Below are positions 15,177 through 25,030 of a stretch of 64,000 bases of DNA, piece by piece. Every line of letters starts with the position of its first letter. The first letter of the stretch is position 1. The DNA comes from Protofrankia sp963555915 (GTDB lineage: Bacteria; Actinomycetota; Actinomycetes; Frankiales; Frankiaceae), in the NCBI RefSeq assembly GCF_963555915.1, contig NZ_CAUVXL010000031.1, forward strand, positions 1 to 64,000, given 5' to 3'. The position numbers were made by a program, and so were the translations under genes. The notes beneath the pieces were generated by a model. That model saw nothing but the letters and a program-made list of their open reading frames with translations. It made no database searches and was not told where the DNA came from.

Positions 15177-18100
15177 ATGAATTTTCGTTCATTGCCGCGG
15201 ATGCTGGGCGCCTTCGCGGTGACGCTCGCCACTGTGAGCGCATATCTGGTCGCCGTTCCCGGGCTGGCGCGCTCGGAGGTTCTCACCGTGTCGCAGGATG
15301 CGTTGCGCACCGGCTGGGACCAGGCGGAGCCGGGTCTTTCCCCGTCATCGGTGAGCGCCTCCGACTTCGGCGAGCTCTATTCTGTCGATCTTGACGGCTC
15401 GGTCTACGGCGAACCTGTCATCGCCGGGGGCACCGTCGTCGTCACGACCGAGAACAACAACGTCTACGGTATTGACGAGGTAACCGGCCTGAAGAAGTGG
15501 TCGATGTCGGTGGGTGCGCCGTGGCCACCTTCGGTCATCGGGTGCGGCGACGTGGGAATCAACATCGGCATCACCTCGACGCCCGTTGTCGACAAGGCGA
15601 CCAACACCGTTTATCTGACCGCGAAGGTCAATGACGGTGGCGACGTGCAACACCCTCATTACTACATGCATGCGCTGGACCTCACGACCGGAGTCGAGCG
15701 TAGCGGCTGGCCGGCGACGATCCAGGGCGCGCCCAGCAACGATCCGGCCGGCACACCGTTCGACGCCCGGGTCGAACTGCAGCGCCCGGGGCTGCTGCTG
15801 CTCAACGGGGTCGTGTACGCGGCGTTCGGTGGCCACTGCGACATCGGCAAGTACCGCGGCTATGTCGTCGGCGTGAGCACGACGACCGCGAAGCTGACCA
15901 CGATGTGGGCCAGCGAGGCTACCGGCAGCGATATCGGCGGGGGTATCTGGCAGAGCGGCGGTGGCCTGATCTCGGACGGGCCTGGACGAATCATCCTCAC
16001 GACCGGTAACGGAGTGTCGCCCGCGCCCGGGCCCGGCTCGAGCGCGCCCGGCCAGCTTGCAGAGGCCGTGGTAAGGCTTGGTGTCGGTGCTGACGGCAAG
16101 CTCTCGACGCAGGACTTCTTCACCCCGGTGAACGCCGCGACGCTGAACCAGAACGACACCGACCTCGGCTCGGGCGGCCCGCTGGCCCTGCCGGACGGAT
16201 TCGGCACCCCCACCCATCCCCACCTGCTCGTACAGGACGGCAAGGACGGGCGGGTGTTCCTGCTCGACCGCGACGACCTCGGCGGGCGCGGGCAGGGACC
16301 GCAGGGCATCGACGACGTGGTGGGCATGACCGGTCCGTTCCAGGGCGTGTGGGGTCACCCGGCGTTGTGGGGCGGCGACGGTGGCTACGTGTACGTGGCG
16401 GGCAGCGGAGGTCCGCTGCGCGCGTTGAAGTACGGCCTGACGGGCGCGGGTGAGCCGGCCCTGGCCGCGGCGGGCACGAGTAGCGGCACGTTCCCGTTCG
16501 GTTCCGGTTCGCCCACGGTCACCTCCGATGGGACGACATCTGGATCCGCGCTGGTGTGGATGGTCTACGAAAGTGGCGCGTCCGGCTCCAACGGCCAGTT
16601 GCGGGCCTACGACGCGGTCCCCACCAACGGCGTGCTCACCCAGCGCTTCTCCGCGCCGATCGGGATCGCGTCGAAGTTCACCAAGGTGGCGACCGACGCC
16701 AACCGCGTGTTCGTCGGTACCCGCGACGGTCATCTGCTCGCCTTCGGCCGGCCGACCGGCGCGGTGCTGTACGGCTCGGCGACCGACTTCGGGAAAGTCC
16801 CCGTCGGAGTGTCCGCCACCGCCACGGCGCAGGTCACGGCGCGCGTGCCGCTGACCGTGTCGGCGATCTCCACGTCCGCGCCGTTCGCGGCGACGCTGCC
16901 GACGCTGCCGGTCACCCTTGCCGCCGGTGCCACCCTGAGCGTGCCGGTGACCTACACGCCGACGGCCCCGGTCGCCACGGACGTCTCGCTCACGTTCACC
17001 ACCGATACCGGACTGGCCTCGATCGACCTGCGGGGCATCGGCACGCAGGCGGGTCTGGGCGCGGACCCGTCGTCGCTCGCGTTCGACCGACTCTCCACCG
17101 GCGGCTCGAGCGCGCTGTCGGTGAACATCGTCAACACCGGCACCGCGGCGACCACGATCACTGGGGCCACTCTGCCCGGTGACCCGTTCGCCGTGAGCGG
17201 CCTGCCCGCGCCCGGCGCCACGATTCCGGCCGGCGGCTCGGTGACCGCATCGGTGACGTTCGCTCCCACGACCGCCGGGACCTTCGCCGCCACCCTGACG
17301 GTCACCAGTGCTGACGGCCCGGTGAGTGTGGCGTTGTCCGGGTCCGCGGTCACCGGCTCCCCGAAGATGACGATCTCGCCGATGTCACTGGACTTCGGCC
17401 AGGTTCCGCAGGGCCAGGCCCGGACGGCGACGTTTGACGTCCGTAACGACGGCAACCTGCCGTTGACGATTACAAAGGCGAAGGCCCCGGTCGGTGACTT
17501 CGCCAGTACGCAGATCTCCGAAGGGCTCACGCTGGCCCCGGGCGAAGTGATCCACCAGTCGGTGACGTTCACGCCGACCTCGACCGGGGTGCAGGCTGGC
17601 TCGTACATCCTCACCGGCGATGACGGAGCGGGCGTACAGACCGTGACGTTGTCCGGCGAAGGCACCTCGCCGGACCCGAACAGCTTCCCGCCGCCCAGCC
17701 AGGGTAAATGGACGCTCAACGGGACCGCGGCGATGTCCGGCGGTGATCTGGTGCTGACCCCGACGCAGCAGTACAAAGCCGGCTCCGCCGTCTACCCGGT
17801 GACCGTGTCGACCGACCGGTTGGCGATCGAGTTCACCGCCCAGATCGGTGGCGGCACAGGTGGCGACGGACAGACGTTCGCGCTGCTGGACGCGACCAAG
17901 ACGACCGACCGGGCGCTGGGCACGAACGGCGGGTCCATGGGCTTCGGTACCCTGCCCGGGGTGGCGGTCGCCCTCGACACCTACACCCACGGCAACTCGC
18001 TCGCCGTGGCGACGGGGACATCCGGCGGATCCTCGACGTACGTGGCGCGCACGACCAACGTGCCCCACTGGCGCGACGGTACCCACGTTGTCGATGTGGT

Positions 18101-18848
18101 TGTCACCGGCGGCCGCGTGCAGGTCGCGGTCGACGGCCAGGCCAAGCTCGACGTCGCGGTGGCGGTGCCGGCCAACGCGCTGCTGGCCTTCACCGGTTCG
18201 ACGGGTTCGGTCACCGATCTGCATGTGGTGCGCGACGTGACGATCAGCCGTCTTCCGTCGACGCCGCCGCCGTTGACCGCGCCCGGATGGTCGCGCAACG
18301 GCTCGGCGACGCTGTCGGGCAGCGACCTCGTGCTCACGCCCGCGGCACAGAACCGCGCCGGGTCGTCGTTCTACGGCACCCCGCAGCCGACCGCCGGTGG
18401 TCTGCATGCAACGTTCACCGTGCAGATCGGTGGCGGCACCGGGGCGGACGGTCTGACCTACGCGCTGCTGGACGCCGCGAACGCCGGACCCACCGCACTC
18501 GGGAAGAACGGCGGCGGGCTCGGGTTCAGCGGACTGGCGGGCTTCGCCGTCACGCTTGCCACCTATCGTGGCGGCGCGCCGTCGCACTATGTCTCGGTTG
18601 TGCGTGGCACCGCCGGCACGGCGCCGGTCGTCCTGGCAAGTTCGACCAAAATTGGTGACCTGCGGACGGGTACCCACCTGATCGACGTGGAGGCCTCGGG
18701 TGGCCGGATCGTCGTCGCGGTGGACGGGATAACGGTGATCGACACGGCGGCGGACCTGCCGTCGAACGTACTGCTCGGGTTCACCGCTGGGACGGGCAGT
18801 CGCACCGATGTGCACACGGTCCGGAATGTGACAATCACCCATGGCTGA
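15177..18848 (+). CDS. giant secreted beta-propeller / Ig-like / lectin-like protein
   Basis: This 1223-residue protein starts with a signal peptide (hydrophobic to about residue 28, then VPGLARSEV). Residues ~35-530 form a PQQ-like/quinoprotein beta-propeller, with blades such as GSVYGEPVIAGGTVVVTTENN and GGYVYVAGSGG. Residues ~535-830 hold three 'choice-of-anchor D' Ig-like repeats, each with F..V..G and a VTFTPT..G strand. Residues ~840-1040 and ~1045-1223 are two homologous domains (IEFTAQIGGGTGGDGQTFALL and ATFTVQIGGGTGADGLTYALL) resembling L-type lectin-like sandwiches. No LPXTG or membrane anchor is visible, so it is probably released or bound to surface glycans. A role in adhesion or carbohydrate binding is inference. 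Confidence 0.8.
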   Translation: MNFRSLPRMLGAFAVTLATVSAYLVAVPGLARSEVLTVSQDALRTGWDQAEPGLSPSSVSASDFGELYSVDLDGSVYGEPVIAGGTVVVTTENNNVYGIDEVTGLKKWSMSVGAPWPPSVIGCGDVGINIGITSTPVVDKATNTVYLTAKVNDGGDVQHPHYYMHALDLTTGVERSGWPATIQGAPSNDPAGTPFDARVELQRPGLLLLNGVVYAAFGGHCDIGKYRGYVVGVSTTTAKLTTMWASEATGSDIGGGIWQSGGGLISDGPGRIILTTGNGVSPAPGPGSSAPGQLAEAVVRLGVGADGKLSTQDFFTPVNAATLNQNDTDLGSGGPLALPDGFGTPTHPHLLVQDGKDGRVFLLDRDDLGGRGQGPQGIDDVVGMTGPFQGVWGHPALWGGDGGYVYVAGSGGPLRALKYGLTGAGEPALAAAGTSSGTFPFGSGSPTVTSDGTTSGSALVWMVYESGASGSNGQLRAYDAVPTNGVLTQRFSAPIGIASKFTKVATDANRVFVGTRDGHLLAFGRPTGAVLYGSATDFGKVPVGVSATATAQVTARVPLTVSAISTSAPFAATLPTLPVTLAAGATLSVPVTYTPTAPVATDVSLTFTTDTGLASIDLRGIGTQAGLGADPSSLAFDRLSTGGSSALSVNIVNTGTAATTITGATLPGDPFAVSGLPAPGATIPAGGSVTASVTFAPTTAGTFAATLTVTSADGPVSVALSGSAVTGSPKMTISPMSLDFGQVPQGQARTATFDVRNDGNLPLTITKAKAPVGDFASTQISEGLTLAPGEVIHQSVTFTPTSTGVQAGSYILTGDDGAGVQTVTLSGEGTSPDPNSFPPPSQGKWTLNGTAAMSGGDLVLTPTQQYKAGSAVYPVTVSTDRLAIEFTAQIGGGTGGDGQTFALLDATKTTDRALGTNGGSMGFGTLPGVAVALDTYTHGNSLAVATGTSGGSSTYVARTTNVPHWRDGTHVVDVVVTGGRVQVAVDGQAKLDVAVAVPANALLAFTGSTGSVTDLHVVRDVTISRLPSTPPPLTAPGWSRNGSATLSGSDLVLTPAAQNRAGSSFYGTPQPTAGGLHATFTVQIGGGTGADGLTYALLDAANAGPTALGKNGGGLGFSGLAGFAVTLATYRGGAPSHYVSVVRGTAGTAPVVLASSTKIGDLRTGTHLIDVEASGGRIVVAVDGITVIDTAADLPSNVLLGFTAGTGSRTDVHTVRNVTITHG

Positions 18849-18902
18849 CTGCCCCGGATGCGGTATATGAGCCGCTGACCCGCCGCCGCGCTGAGCCCGG
18901 GG

Positions 18903-21047
18903 TCATGAGCTGGGGATGTCGAGCTGGAACCAAACGGTCTTGCCGGTTCGGGTCGGCCTGGCACCCCAGCGGGTGGCCAGTTCGGCGACGAGCTGGAGAC
19001 CACGTCCGCCCTCGTCGTCGACCGTGGGGTGCAGCAGGCGGGGCACGCGGGTGTCCTCGTCGGAGACTTCGACGTAGAGGGCGTGCCGGCCGCGGCGCAG
19101 GACGAGGCGCCCGGGGGTGTTCGCGTAGCGGATGGCGTTGGTGACCAATTCGCTGACCAGCAGTTCGACGGTAAAGGCGTCGTTGTCGACTCCCCAACGC
19201 TTGAGGGTGGCCAGGACGGCTTCCCGCGCTGCCTTCGCGGCCTGGGGGAGCGGGGCGATCGTGGCGGTGGCGGTGGTGGCCGTCGCCGTGGCTCGGACAA
19301 GCAGCAGCGCGACGTCGTCGTCGTAGCCCTCACTGCGATCGAGGAGGGCGAGCAACCGGTCGGCGGTCATTTCGAGATCAGGTGCATCGGTTCGTTCCGC
19401 GGAGCCGTGAATGGTGCCCAGGGTGCGCTCGAGGCGCCGGCAGCCTTCGCCGATGTCGATGGCCGGGGATTCGACGAGGCCGTCGGTGAAAAGGGCAAGG
19501 GTGCTCCCGGCCGGGAATGCGTGCCATGTTTCGGCGTAGGCCGTCTGTTCCCCGAGGCCCAGACCGAGGATCGGATCGCCGTGACCGCCGAGGTGGTGGA
19601 CCTCCCCGTCCGGACATGTGAGGACGGGATCGAGGTGACCCGCGTTGGCGACGCAGATCGTGCCGCCGGCGGGTTCGAAGATTGCATAGACGCAACTGAT
19701 GAGGGTGGCGTCGGGGCCGGTGCCGATGGTCTGGACGAGGTCGTTGAGGTGGGTCAGGACGTCTGCTGCCGGCAGGTCGAGCGCGGCGAAGGCGCGGACG
19801 GCGGTACGGGCCTGCCCCATGACGGCCGCAGCCGCGAGGCCCCGGCCCATGACGTCCCCGATGACCAGGGCGACCCGGCCCGCGGACAGCGCGATGATGT
19901 CGAACCAGTCGCCACCGACTTCGGTACCAGCCGTTCCCGGCTCGTAACGCCAGGCGATGTCCAGGCCTTCGACGGCGGGGGTGTCGTGCGGTAGCAGGCC
20001 GCGTTGAAGCGTGAGGGCGGCAGCGCGCTGGCGCTGGTAGGCGCGAATGTTGGCCACCGAACTGGCGAGTCGGCTGCCCAGCTCGGCCGCGGTCTGGAGC
20101 TCGTAGTCGCCGTAGCGTTGGCGGGAGGCGAAGAGGCCGAAGTAGACGACACCGAAGAACTGCTCACCTACCAGGAGCGGGGCCACGATGGCCACGTCGA
20201 TCTGGATGCGCTCGAAGTGGACCTGTGGGCTGTGCCTGTGCGGCTCGCGAACGCGGACGCTTTGGATCACTCTGTCGTCCACGTCGAAGAGCACCGGCCG
20301 GCGGGTGGCGAGCGCCTGATGCGCCGGGTTGTCCCGGCTGAGTTCTACGAGGACGCCGACGGACTCCACCGCGTCCGTCGGCAGGGGGGCGGAGGACGGC
20401 CGGTTGGGCGACGCGAAACCTTGCATGATCAGCGGGTCCGGTCGGCTGGCCGCGTCAAACGGCGTCGGGGCCAGCAGAACCTCGCAGTTGTCCGCGAACT
20501 CCGGGACGACGAGCTCGACGAGCGCGTCCAGCGTGTCCGACAGCTTCAGGGACGCGCCGACCAGTGCGCTGGCCCGGCTGAGCAGCCGCAACCGCTGCTC
20601 GGCTGCCCCGCGTTCGGCCTCCGCCCGCCGCCGGCGGGTCACATCCACTACGGCCACACCGACCGCCACCGTTACGCCGTCGCGGTTGCGGATCGGGTGG
20701 TGGGAAAGACGCCAGACCCGTCGGTCGGGCCAGCTTCCCGGGGCGCTGTCCGTGATCTCCACGTTGAGGATCGGTTCCCCGGTCCTCAGCACCTTTCGGA
20801 TCATGTCCCACAGATAGGGTGCTACGTCCGGAAACAGGTCGGCGACGGTCTGCTTCCCGATGTCGTCCGCGGACAGGGCATTGTGGGTGAGCATAGCCTG
20901 GTTCGTCCGCAGGACCCGCAGCTGCGCATCCACGATGAACAGACCGGCCGGCGCGAGGTCTGCGAGCCGCGTGGCCAGTTCAAGACTGTTCAATCCGTCG
21001 GACTCCGCTGGCGCAGAGCGACCGGGAACGTCTGGCTGTCGGATCAT
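18903..21047 (-). CDS. PAS-GAF-SpoIIE phosphatase with anti-sigma-type ATPase domain
   Basis: This is a 714-residue multidomain cytoplasmic regulator. A PAS domain spans ~25-140 (AGLFIVDAQLRVLRTN), a GAF domain ~165-345, a SpoIIE/RsbU PP2C phosphatase ~355-575 (GGDWFDII, VIGDVMGRG, NAGHLDPVL, LFTDGLVE) and a C-terminal HATPase_c ~590-712 (LVSELVTNAIRYA, GGRGLQLV). Such proteins usually control the phosphorylation of anti-sigma-factor antagonists and so stress or developmental sigma factors. Having phosphatase and RsbW-like kinase domains in one chain is common in actinomycetes. No anti-sigma partner gene is adjacent. Confidence 0.9.
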   Translation of the reverse strand: MIRQPDVPGRSAPAESDGLNSLELATRLADLAPAGLFIVDAQLRVLRTNQAMLTHNALSADDIGKQTVADLFPDVAPYLWDMIRKVLRTGEPILNVEITDSAPGSWPDRRVWRLSHHPIRNRDGVTVAVGVAVVDVTRRRRAEAERGAAEQRLRLLSRASALVGASLKLSDTLDALVELVVPEFADNCEVLLAPTPFDAASRPDPLIMQGFASPNRPSSAPLPTDAVESVGVLVELSRDNPAHQALATRRPVLFDVDDRVIQSVRVREPHRHSPQVHFERIQIDVAIVAPLLVGEQFFGVVYFGLFASRQRYGDYELQTAAELGSRLASSVANIRAYQRQRAAALTLQRGLLPHDTPAVEGLDIAWRYEPGTAGTEVGGDWFDIIALSAGRVALVIGDVMGRGLAAAAVMGQARTAVRAFAALDLPAADVLTHLNDLVQTIGTGPDATLISCVYAIFEPAGGTICVANAGHLDPVLTCPDGEVHHLGGHGDPILGLGLGEQTAYAETWHAFPAGSTLALFTDGLVESPAIDIGEGCRRLERTLGTIHGSAERTDAPDLEMTADRLLALLDRSEGYDDDVALLLVRATATATTATATIAPLPQAAKAAREAVLATLKRWGVDNDAFTVELLVSELVTNAIRYANTPGRLVLRRGRHALYVEVSDEDTRVPRLLHPTVDDEGGRGLQLVAELATRWGARPTRTGKTVWFQLDIPSS

Positions 21048-21391
21048 GGGCGTGCGTGGGCCGCATGGACACGGGCAGGCCTCATGCCGTCACGCCGTGA
21101 CATTTGTGCGGTGCGGTATGTCACGTTGCGATATGGCCCTCTTGCCGGTGGCATGGCCTGTGTTTGCAATGAACGAAACCATTGCGATAAGTGATGCAAT
21201 GAGTTGGGCACGTCATATCCATCGCCTTGTCTTCCGTTCAGCCGTGTGGTGGGCAGTGCCCATCGTCCGACGAAAACAAACGTGCGGTGAATGTGAAACC
21301 ACGTCCGGGTTCGCCGGGGTTGCCGGTCGGGATGATCTCGGCGAGTTTGGCTACCAGCAGTGTCGTACCGAATGCATGTCTGGGAGTCGCC
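21048..21391. other. intergenic region, no gene seen
   Basis: It lies between the SpoIIE phosphatase start and the M56 peptidase end. It contains a less GC-rich stretch (21110-21240) that could carry the phosphatase promoter. No motif was recognised. Confidence 0.4.
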
Positions 21392-22474
21392 CTAGGTGGC
21401 CAACAGGACGACCACGGGGAACGCGCTCACGGCGGCGGCTGTCAGGTAGACCGCCGCGTGTGCCCACAGCGGCGTCCGGGGCGAGGGATCCAGCAGCCGC
21501 GAAATGCGAGCGATCAGTGGAGCGTGGATCGGCGACCGGCTGGGCTCGGCCGGCGAGGCGCTCACGCGGCTCATGCCTTTTGATTCCGTCATGTCGCTGC
21601 TGTGGCTGGCACGTGGTGGCCATAGCGTCCGGCCTCGTGCGGACACCCGATGGTGGGGCGCTCCGGTGATTGCGACCGCGCCCGCCGGCACCGGAGACCG
21701 GGCGACGCCGAGCCGGGCTAGCGCGCGCGCGAGGGTCTGCCCACTGGTACATCGGGCGGCGGCGTCATCGGCGAGCATCTCGACCAGCAGCGACACCGCG
21801 GCGGTCGCCTCGCGGGCAGGCGGCAGGAAGGGGAAGGTCTCCTGCCAGGCCACGAAGGGTTGGATGACGAGATCGTGGCGACCGCGGGCATGGGCTTCCT
21901 CATGGGCGAGGACGGCTTCCAGCTCATCGGGAGCGAGTGCGGCGAGTAGCCCCTTGGAGACGACGACCCGGGTGTGGCGTACTCCGGGGAGGCAGTACGC
22001 GACCGCGACCGGATGATCCAGTACGCGGAGCTGACCGCGTCGGCGGGCCCGTTCGCCGTGGTTGTCGTGGTTGTCGTGGTCGCGGCCGGCGAGGTCGACC
22101 AGGTGACGGTGACGGCGACGTTGCCGGGCGGTCCGCGACGTCGACAGGGCCAGGACACCGAACAATCGGGCGGTGAGCATCGATGCCACCGCAAGGCCGA
22201 TCAGGTTGATCCAGCCGAGCCCGGCCAGCGGCTCGCCCGCGGCCAGATGGTCGGCATGATCCCGTAGGCTCACCGCCACGTTCGCGGACAGCGGCGCGAA
22301 GGTGAAGGCGATTACCGCGATCAGGGCGGAGACCCCACCCGCGAGCCCGACGGCCTGCCACAGCACGATTGCCGATCGAGGGCAGCGGGACGGCCAGTGG
22401 GCCGCGGCGAGCAGCCGTGGGACCGGCCACGCGAGGGCGCCCGAGAACAGAGCGAGGATGGCCGCGGTCATCAT
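21392..22474 (-). CDS. M56 family metallopeptidase, BlaR1/MecR1-like
   Basis: This 360-residue integral membrane zinc peptidase has four or more helices (residues ~1-20, 38-62, 85-110 and ~335-358) and the zinc motif HEEAHARG near residue 191 (HExxH), followed by a distal acidic EMLADDAA. In BlaR/MecR systems the peptidase cleaves the BlaI-type repressor. No C-terminal penicillin-binding sensor domain is present, as in mycobacterial BlaR homologues. The start ATGATG at 22474 overlaps the BlaI stop, so the two genes are coupled. Confidence 0.85.
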   Translation of the reverse strand: MMTAAILALFSGALAWPVPRLLAAAHWPSRCPRSAIVLWQAVGLAGGVSALIAVIAFTFAPLSANVAVSLRDHADHLAAGEPLAGLGWINLIGLAVASMLTARLFGVLALSTSRTARQRRRHRHLVDLAGRDHDNHDNHGERARRRGQLRVLDHPVAVAYCLPGVRHTRVVVSKGLLAALAPDELEAVLAHEEAHARGRHDLVIQPFVAWQETFPFLPPAREATAAVSLLVEMLADDAAARCTSGQTLARALARLGVARSPVPAGAVAITGAPHHRVSARGRTLWPPRASHSSDMTESKGMSRVSASPAEPSRSPIHAPLIARISRLLDPSPRTPLWAHAAVYLTAAAVSAFPVVVLLAT

Positions 22475-22977
22475 AGGGGGTGAACAGTACCTCTGCCAGG
22501 AGGTCGTGCGTCCTCCCGCTCCCGTTGCCCGTGGGCATCCTGCCCAGCTGCGCCCGGCCGCGTGGTGTCGAACCCCGTGGCGTCGGGTTCGCGGGAGTTC
22601 GGCCCGAGGGCGTCCTGGCTGGCGTCGGCTGACCGGGTCAGCGCCCGGCGCAGGATTTCGGCTTCGGCGGGGGACACCGAACCGACGAAGCGGACCAGCG
22701 CCGAGTTGCGGTCGTCGGTGGTGTCGAGGACAGCGAGCATGGCCTCGGCCACCACCGCGTCCCGGCTGCTCGACGCCTGGTAGCGGTGCGCGCGCTCGGC
22801 GCGTTCGCGCTGGACGAATCCCTTGCGCTCGAGACGTTCCAGAACCGTGAGGACGGTGGTGTAGGCGAGGTCCCGTTCGTGGTCGAGGCGGGCTGCGACC
22901 TCACGCGCGGTCAGCCAGCCGTCCGTATCCCACAGTACGTCCATGACTGACCGTTCAAGGTCACCCAGGCGCGCCAT
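22471..22977 (-). CDS. BlaI/MecI/CopY family transcriptional repressor
   Basis: This 168-residue protein has an N-terminal winged helix (LGDLERSVMDVLW; GWLTAREVAARL; YTTVLTVLERLERKGFV, the recognition helix) and a dimerisation region (residues ~85-115). The C-terminal ~50 residues (QDALGPNSREP...) are extended and polar compared with the ~125-140-residue family norm. The start at 22977 gives the standard N-terminus. A 17-bp inverted-repeat operator lies 8-25 bases upstream. Very similar tandem sites precede cydA, so the regulator may repress both its own operon and cydAB. Release probably involves cleavage by the coupled M56 peptidase. Confidence 0.88.
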   Translation of the reverse strand: MARLGDLERSVMDVLWDTDGWLTAREVAARLDHERDLAYTTVLTVLERLERKGFVQRERAERAHRYQASSSRDAVVAEAMLAVLDTTDDRNSALVRFVGSVSPAEAEILRRALTRSADASQDALGPNSREPDATGFDTTRPGAAGQDAHGQREREDARPPGRGTVHPL

Positions 22978-22985
22978 GAAACTGA

Positions 22986-23002
22986 TTCTACGATGCGTCG
23001 AG
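22986..23002. promoter_or_regulatory. probable BlaI-type operator at blaI promoter
   Basis: TTCTACG ATG CGTCGAG is a 7-3-7 inverted repeat with two mismatches, just upstream of the blaI-like start. It has the same layout as the perfect repeat TTCTACG TAG CGTAGAA before cydA. It overlaps the end of the upstream PH-domain gene. Confidence 0.55.
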
Positions 23003-24358
23003 AGCTTGTGTGACCTGATCCACAAATCCCGTGCCCGTTGACCGTGGCGGCCGTTGACCGTGACGGGCCGCGCGGCACTGGCCAGGAAGAACGGCCAGCT
23101 GGCGGTCAACCTCGTCGACGTCGCGATCGGTCAGCTCCGCCTGGATGCGTCGACCAGCGGTGTCGAGATGGATCGTCGCCAGCCCGAGCATCCGCTGTAC
23201 CGGTCCCTGGACCCGGCGGACGCTCTGAACCTTCTCCAGCGGGATCCATCGGGTAATCCGGCGTACCCGACCACTAGTGGTTACGACGCAACTGTCATTT
23301 CCGCCCCACGAAAGGTAGTGGTATCGAACAGGCGTCTTCCATCGGGCTCGCGGCGGGGCAGGCCGATCGGCCACCGGTGCACCGGGGATGAGCTGGGACA
23401 GCAGGTATGCGGCTTGGCCGTGGTCGCCGACAGGGAGGATCGCCCGTAGCTGGCGCCCCTCGGGCCTGTTCTCGTTCCTGACCTGTCTGCCCGCCACTTC
23501 GACCTCGAGCCGGCACCACCGCAACGGCCGCCACAGGAGCGGCTCGACCAGTTGGACCGCCTGGACACGGCCGAAGGGGATCGTCTCGGCAGCGGTCTGG
23601 ATCGCGCCGGAACGCAGGTGGAGGCCGTCGGCAGCGACGGAGACAGTGAGCTCAAAGCCGCTGTTGAAGCGCCGCCAGGCAGCGGTGAGCATGCCGATCA
23701 CGAAGCCCGCGGCGCCGCCCAGGGCGCCGACGGCTGCCGGGATCATGACCGCGACCACGGCGAAGGCGCCTACTGTGATCATTGTGATCACGCCCTGGCT
23801 GCTCAGGAGGATGGAGACGACCAGACGTCGGGTGGACAGCGCTACCAGCAGCCGTTCCGGTGGCGGCGGCGAATCCTCGGCGACACCGTGCGCCAGGGCC
23901 AGTAGGCGTGCGCGCAGGACCTCCGCGTCCGCCTTACGCAGGCAGGCCAGCCGGCCGGTTGCGCCGCCGGAGGCCGCCATCCGCAGGCGGAGCTCGGCCA
24001 GGCCCAACAGCCTGGCCAGCCCGGACTCCACCAGGTCGATCGCCTGGATCTGGGTCAGTGGATAGCGCTGTGAGCTGCGGCGCAGCAATCCCGTTTCGAT
24101 CCGCAGCGTGCCGTTGTCAACCTGCCACCGGGTGACCAGCCACGAGACCACACCGATGACGACGACCACGGCGATCACCGCCAGATCCCAGTAGGCTCCC
24201 TGCCCGCCGCTGTCCTGTTGGCGGGTCACCGCACCGGAGAGCACGACGGCCGCCACTGCCACGAGGTGGCGGCCGGCCCGTACCAGCGGCGATAACGGGT
24301 GCAGGCGGCGCCAGCCGCCGGTAAGAGCCGCAACGGCCGGTTCGTCTGCGCTGGTCAC
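22988..24358 (-). CDS. membrane protein with PH-like (bPH2) repeats, YdbT type
   Basis: This 456-residue protein has paired N-terminal helices (~30-85), a second helix pair (~195-240) and three bacterial-PH-type strand clusters recognisable by phrases such as YPLTQIQAIDLVESGLARLLGL, IPFGRVQAVQLVEPLL and IPLEKVQSVRRVQGPV. This matches YdbT-like proteins, usually encoded beside a smaller YdbS-like PH protein, as here. The start overlaps the upstream gene's stop by 4 bases. Function is unknown; roles in membrane stress and bacteriocin resistance have been reported for relatives. Confidence 0.8.
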   Translation of the reverse strand: MTSADEPAVAALTGGWRRLHPLSPLVRAGRHLVAVAAVVLSGAVTRQQDSGGQGAYWDLAVIAVVVVIGVVSWLVTRWQVDNGTLRIETGLLRRSSQRYPLTQIQAIDLVESGLARLLGLAELRLRMAASGGATGRLACLRKADAEVLRARLLALAHGVAEDSPPPPERLLVALSTRRLVVSILLSSQGVITMITVGAFAVVAVMIPAAVGALGGAAGFVIGMLTAAWRRFNSGFELTVSVAADGLHLRSGAIQTAAETIPFGRVQAVQLVEPLLWRPLRWCRLEVEVAGRQVRNENRPEGRQLRAILPVGDHGQAAYLLSQLIPGAPVADRPAPPRARWKTPVRYHYLSWGGNDSCVVTTSGRVRRITRWIPLEKVQSVRRVQGPVQRMLGLATIHLDTAGRRIQAELTDRDVDEVDRQLAVLPGQCRAARHGQRPPRSTGTGFVDQVTQALDAS

Positions 24359-24828
24359 AGCCCGGCCGCCTGGGCTTCGCCCAGCGCCGCCAGCGCGTCG
24401 CGAAGCCGTGCGGCTTCGGCTGCGACCAGGCCTGGGATCCGGGCGTCACTTGCCGCGGCGGCCGTGTGCATGCGGACGGTGGCGAGCCCGAACATGCGCT
24501 CGAACGGCCCAGCGGTGACGTCGACGAACTGCATTCGACCGTAGGGAACGACGGAAAGTTTGCTGATCATAACGCCACGTCGAACGAGAAGGTCGTCATC
24601 CCGTTCGGCATATGCCCAGGCCCTGACTCGGCGATAGAGGAGTCGTTCCCATGCCAGTGCTACCGCAGTGACCGCCAGCGCCAGCAGCCCGCCGAGCCCG
24701 GCCGAGCCCATGGTGCCGCCGAGCAGGCCGACCGCCGTGATCGCCGGAATGGCGATGAGCGCCAGTTGCGTCCGGCGCATGGCTAACAGGCGGGTTGACG
24801 GACTAGTCCAGTCCTGGCTGTCGTTCAT
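24355..24828 (-). CDS. PH-like domain membrane protein, YdbS type
   Basis: This 157-residue protein has two N-terminal helices (LALIAIPAITAVGLLGGTMG; GLLALAVTAVALAWERLLY) and one bPH2 domain (DLLVRRGVMISKLSVVPYGR; FVDVTAGPFERMFGLATV). It is the first gene of a coupled pair with the larger three-PH protein. It diverges from cydAB, with the tandem BlaI-like sites in the shared promoter region, so both directions could be controlled. Confidence 0.8.
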   Translation of the reverse strand: MNDSQDWTSPSTRLLAMRRTQLALIAIPAITAVGLLGGTMGSAGLGGLLALAVTAVALAWERLLYRRVRAWAYAERDDDLLVRRGVMISKLSVVPYGRMQFVDVTAGPFERMFGLATVRMHTAAAASDARIPGLVAAEAARLRDALAALGEAQAAGL

Positions 24829-25030
24829 GTGATCCGTCCGCTGGGCCTATCGGGCCGTTGCCGTGAGACATCCGCTCCGCGGCCGGCGGCCCGGACCCGT
24901 CAGCGCGGTGATGTGGTGACGCGACGGTGTGGTGAGTGTGACAGAACCGGGCGTCACGCACCATTTTGACCCGCCCCGGCGGCGCCGCGGTAGTTCGGTG
25001 CCCGGTTCGCGGACACCTTCGGCAGACGTA

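Noticed and set aside
17385..18842. 485-codon minus-strand frame
   Set aside because: It is a shadow of the secreted propeller/lectin gene, without motifs.
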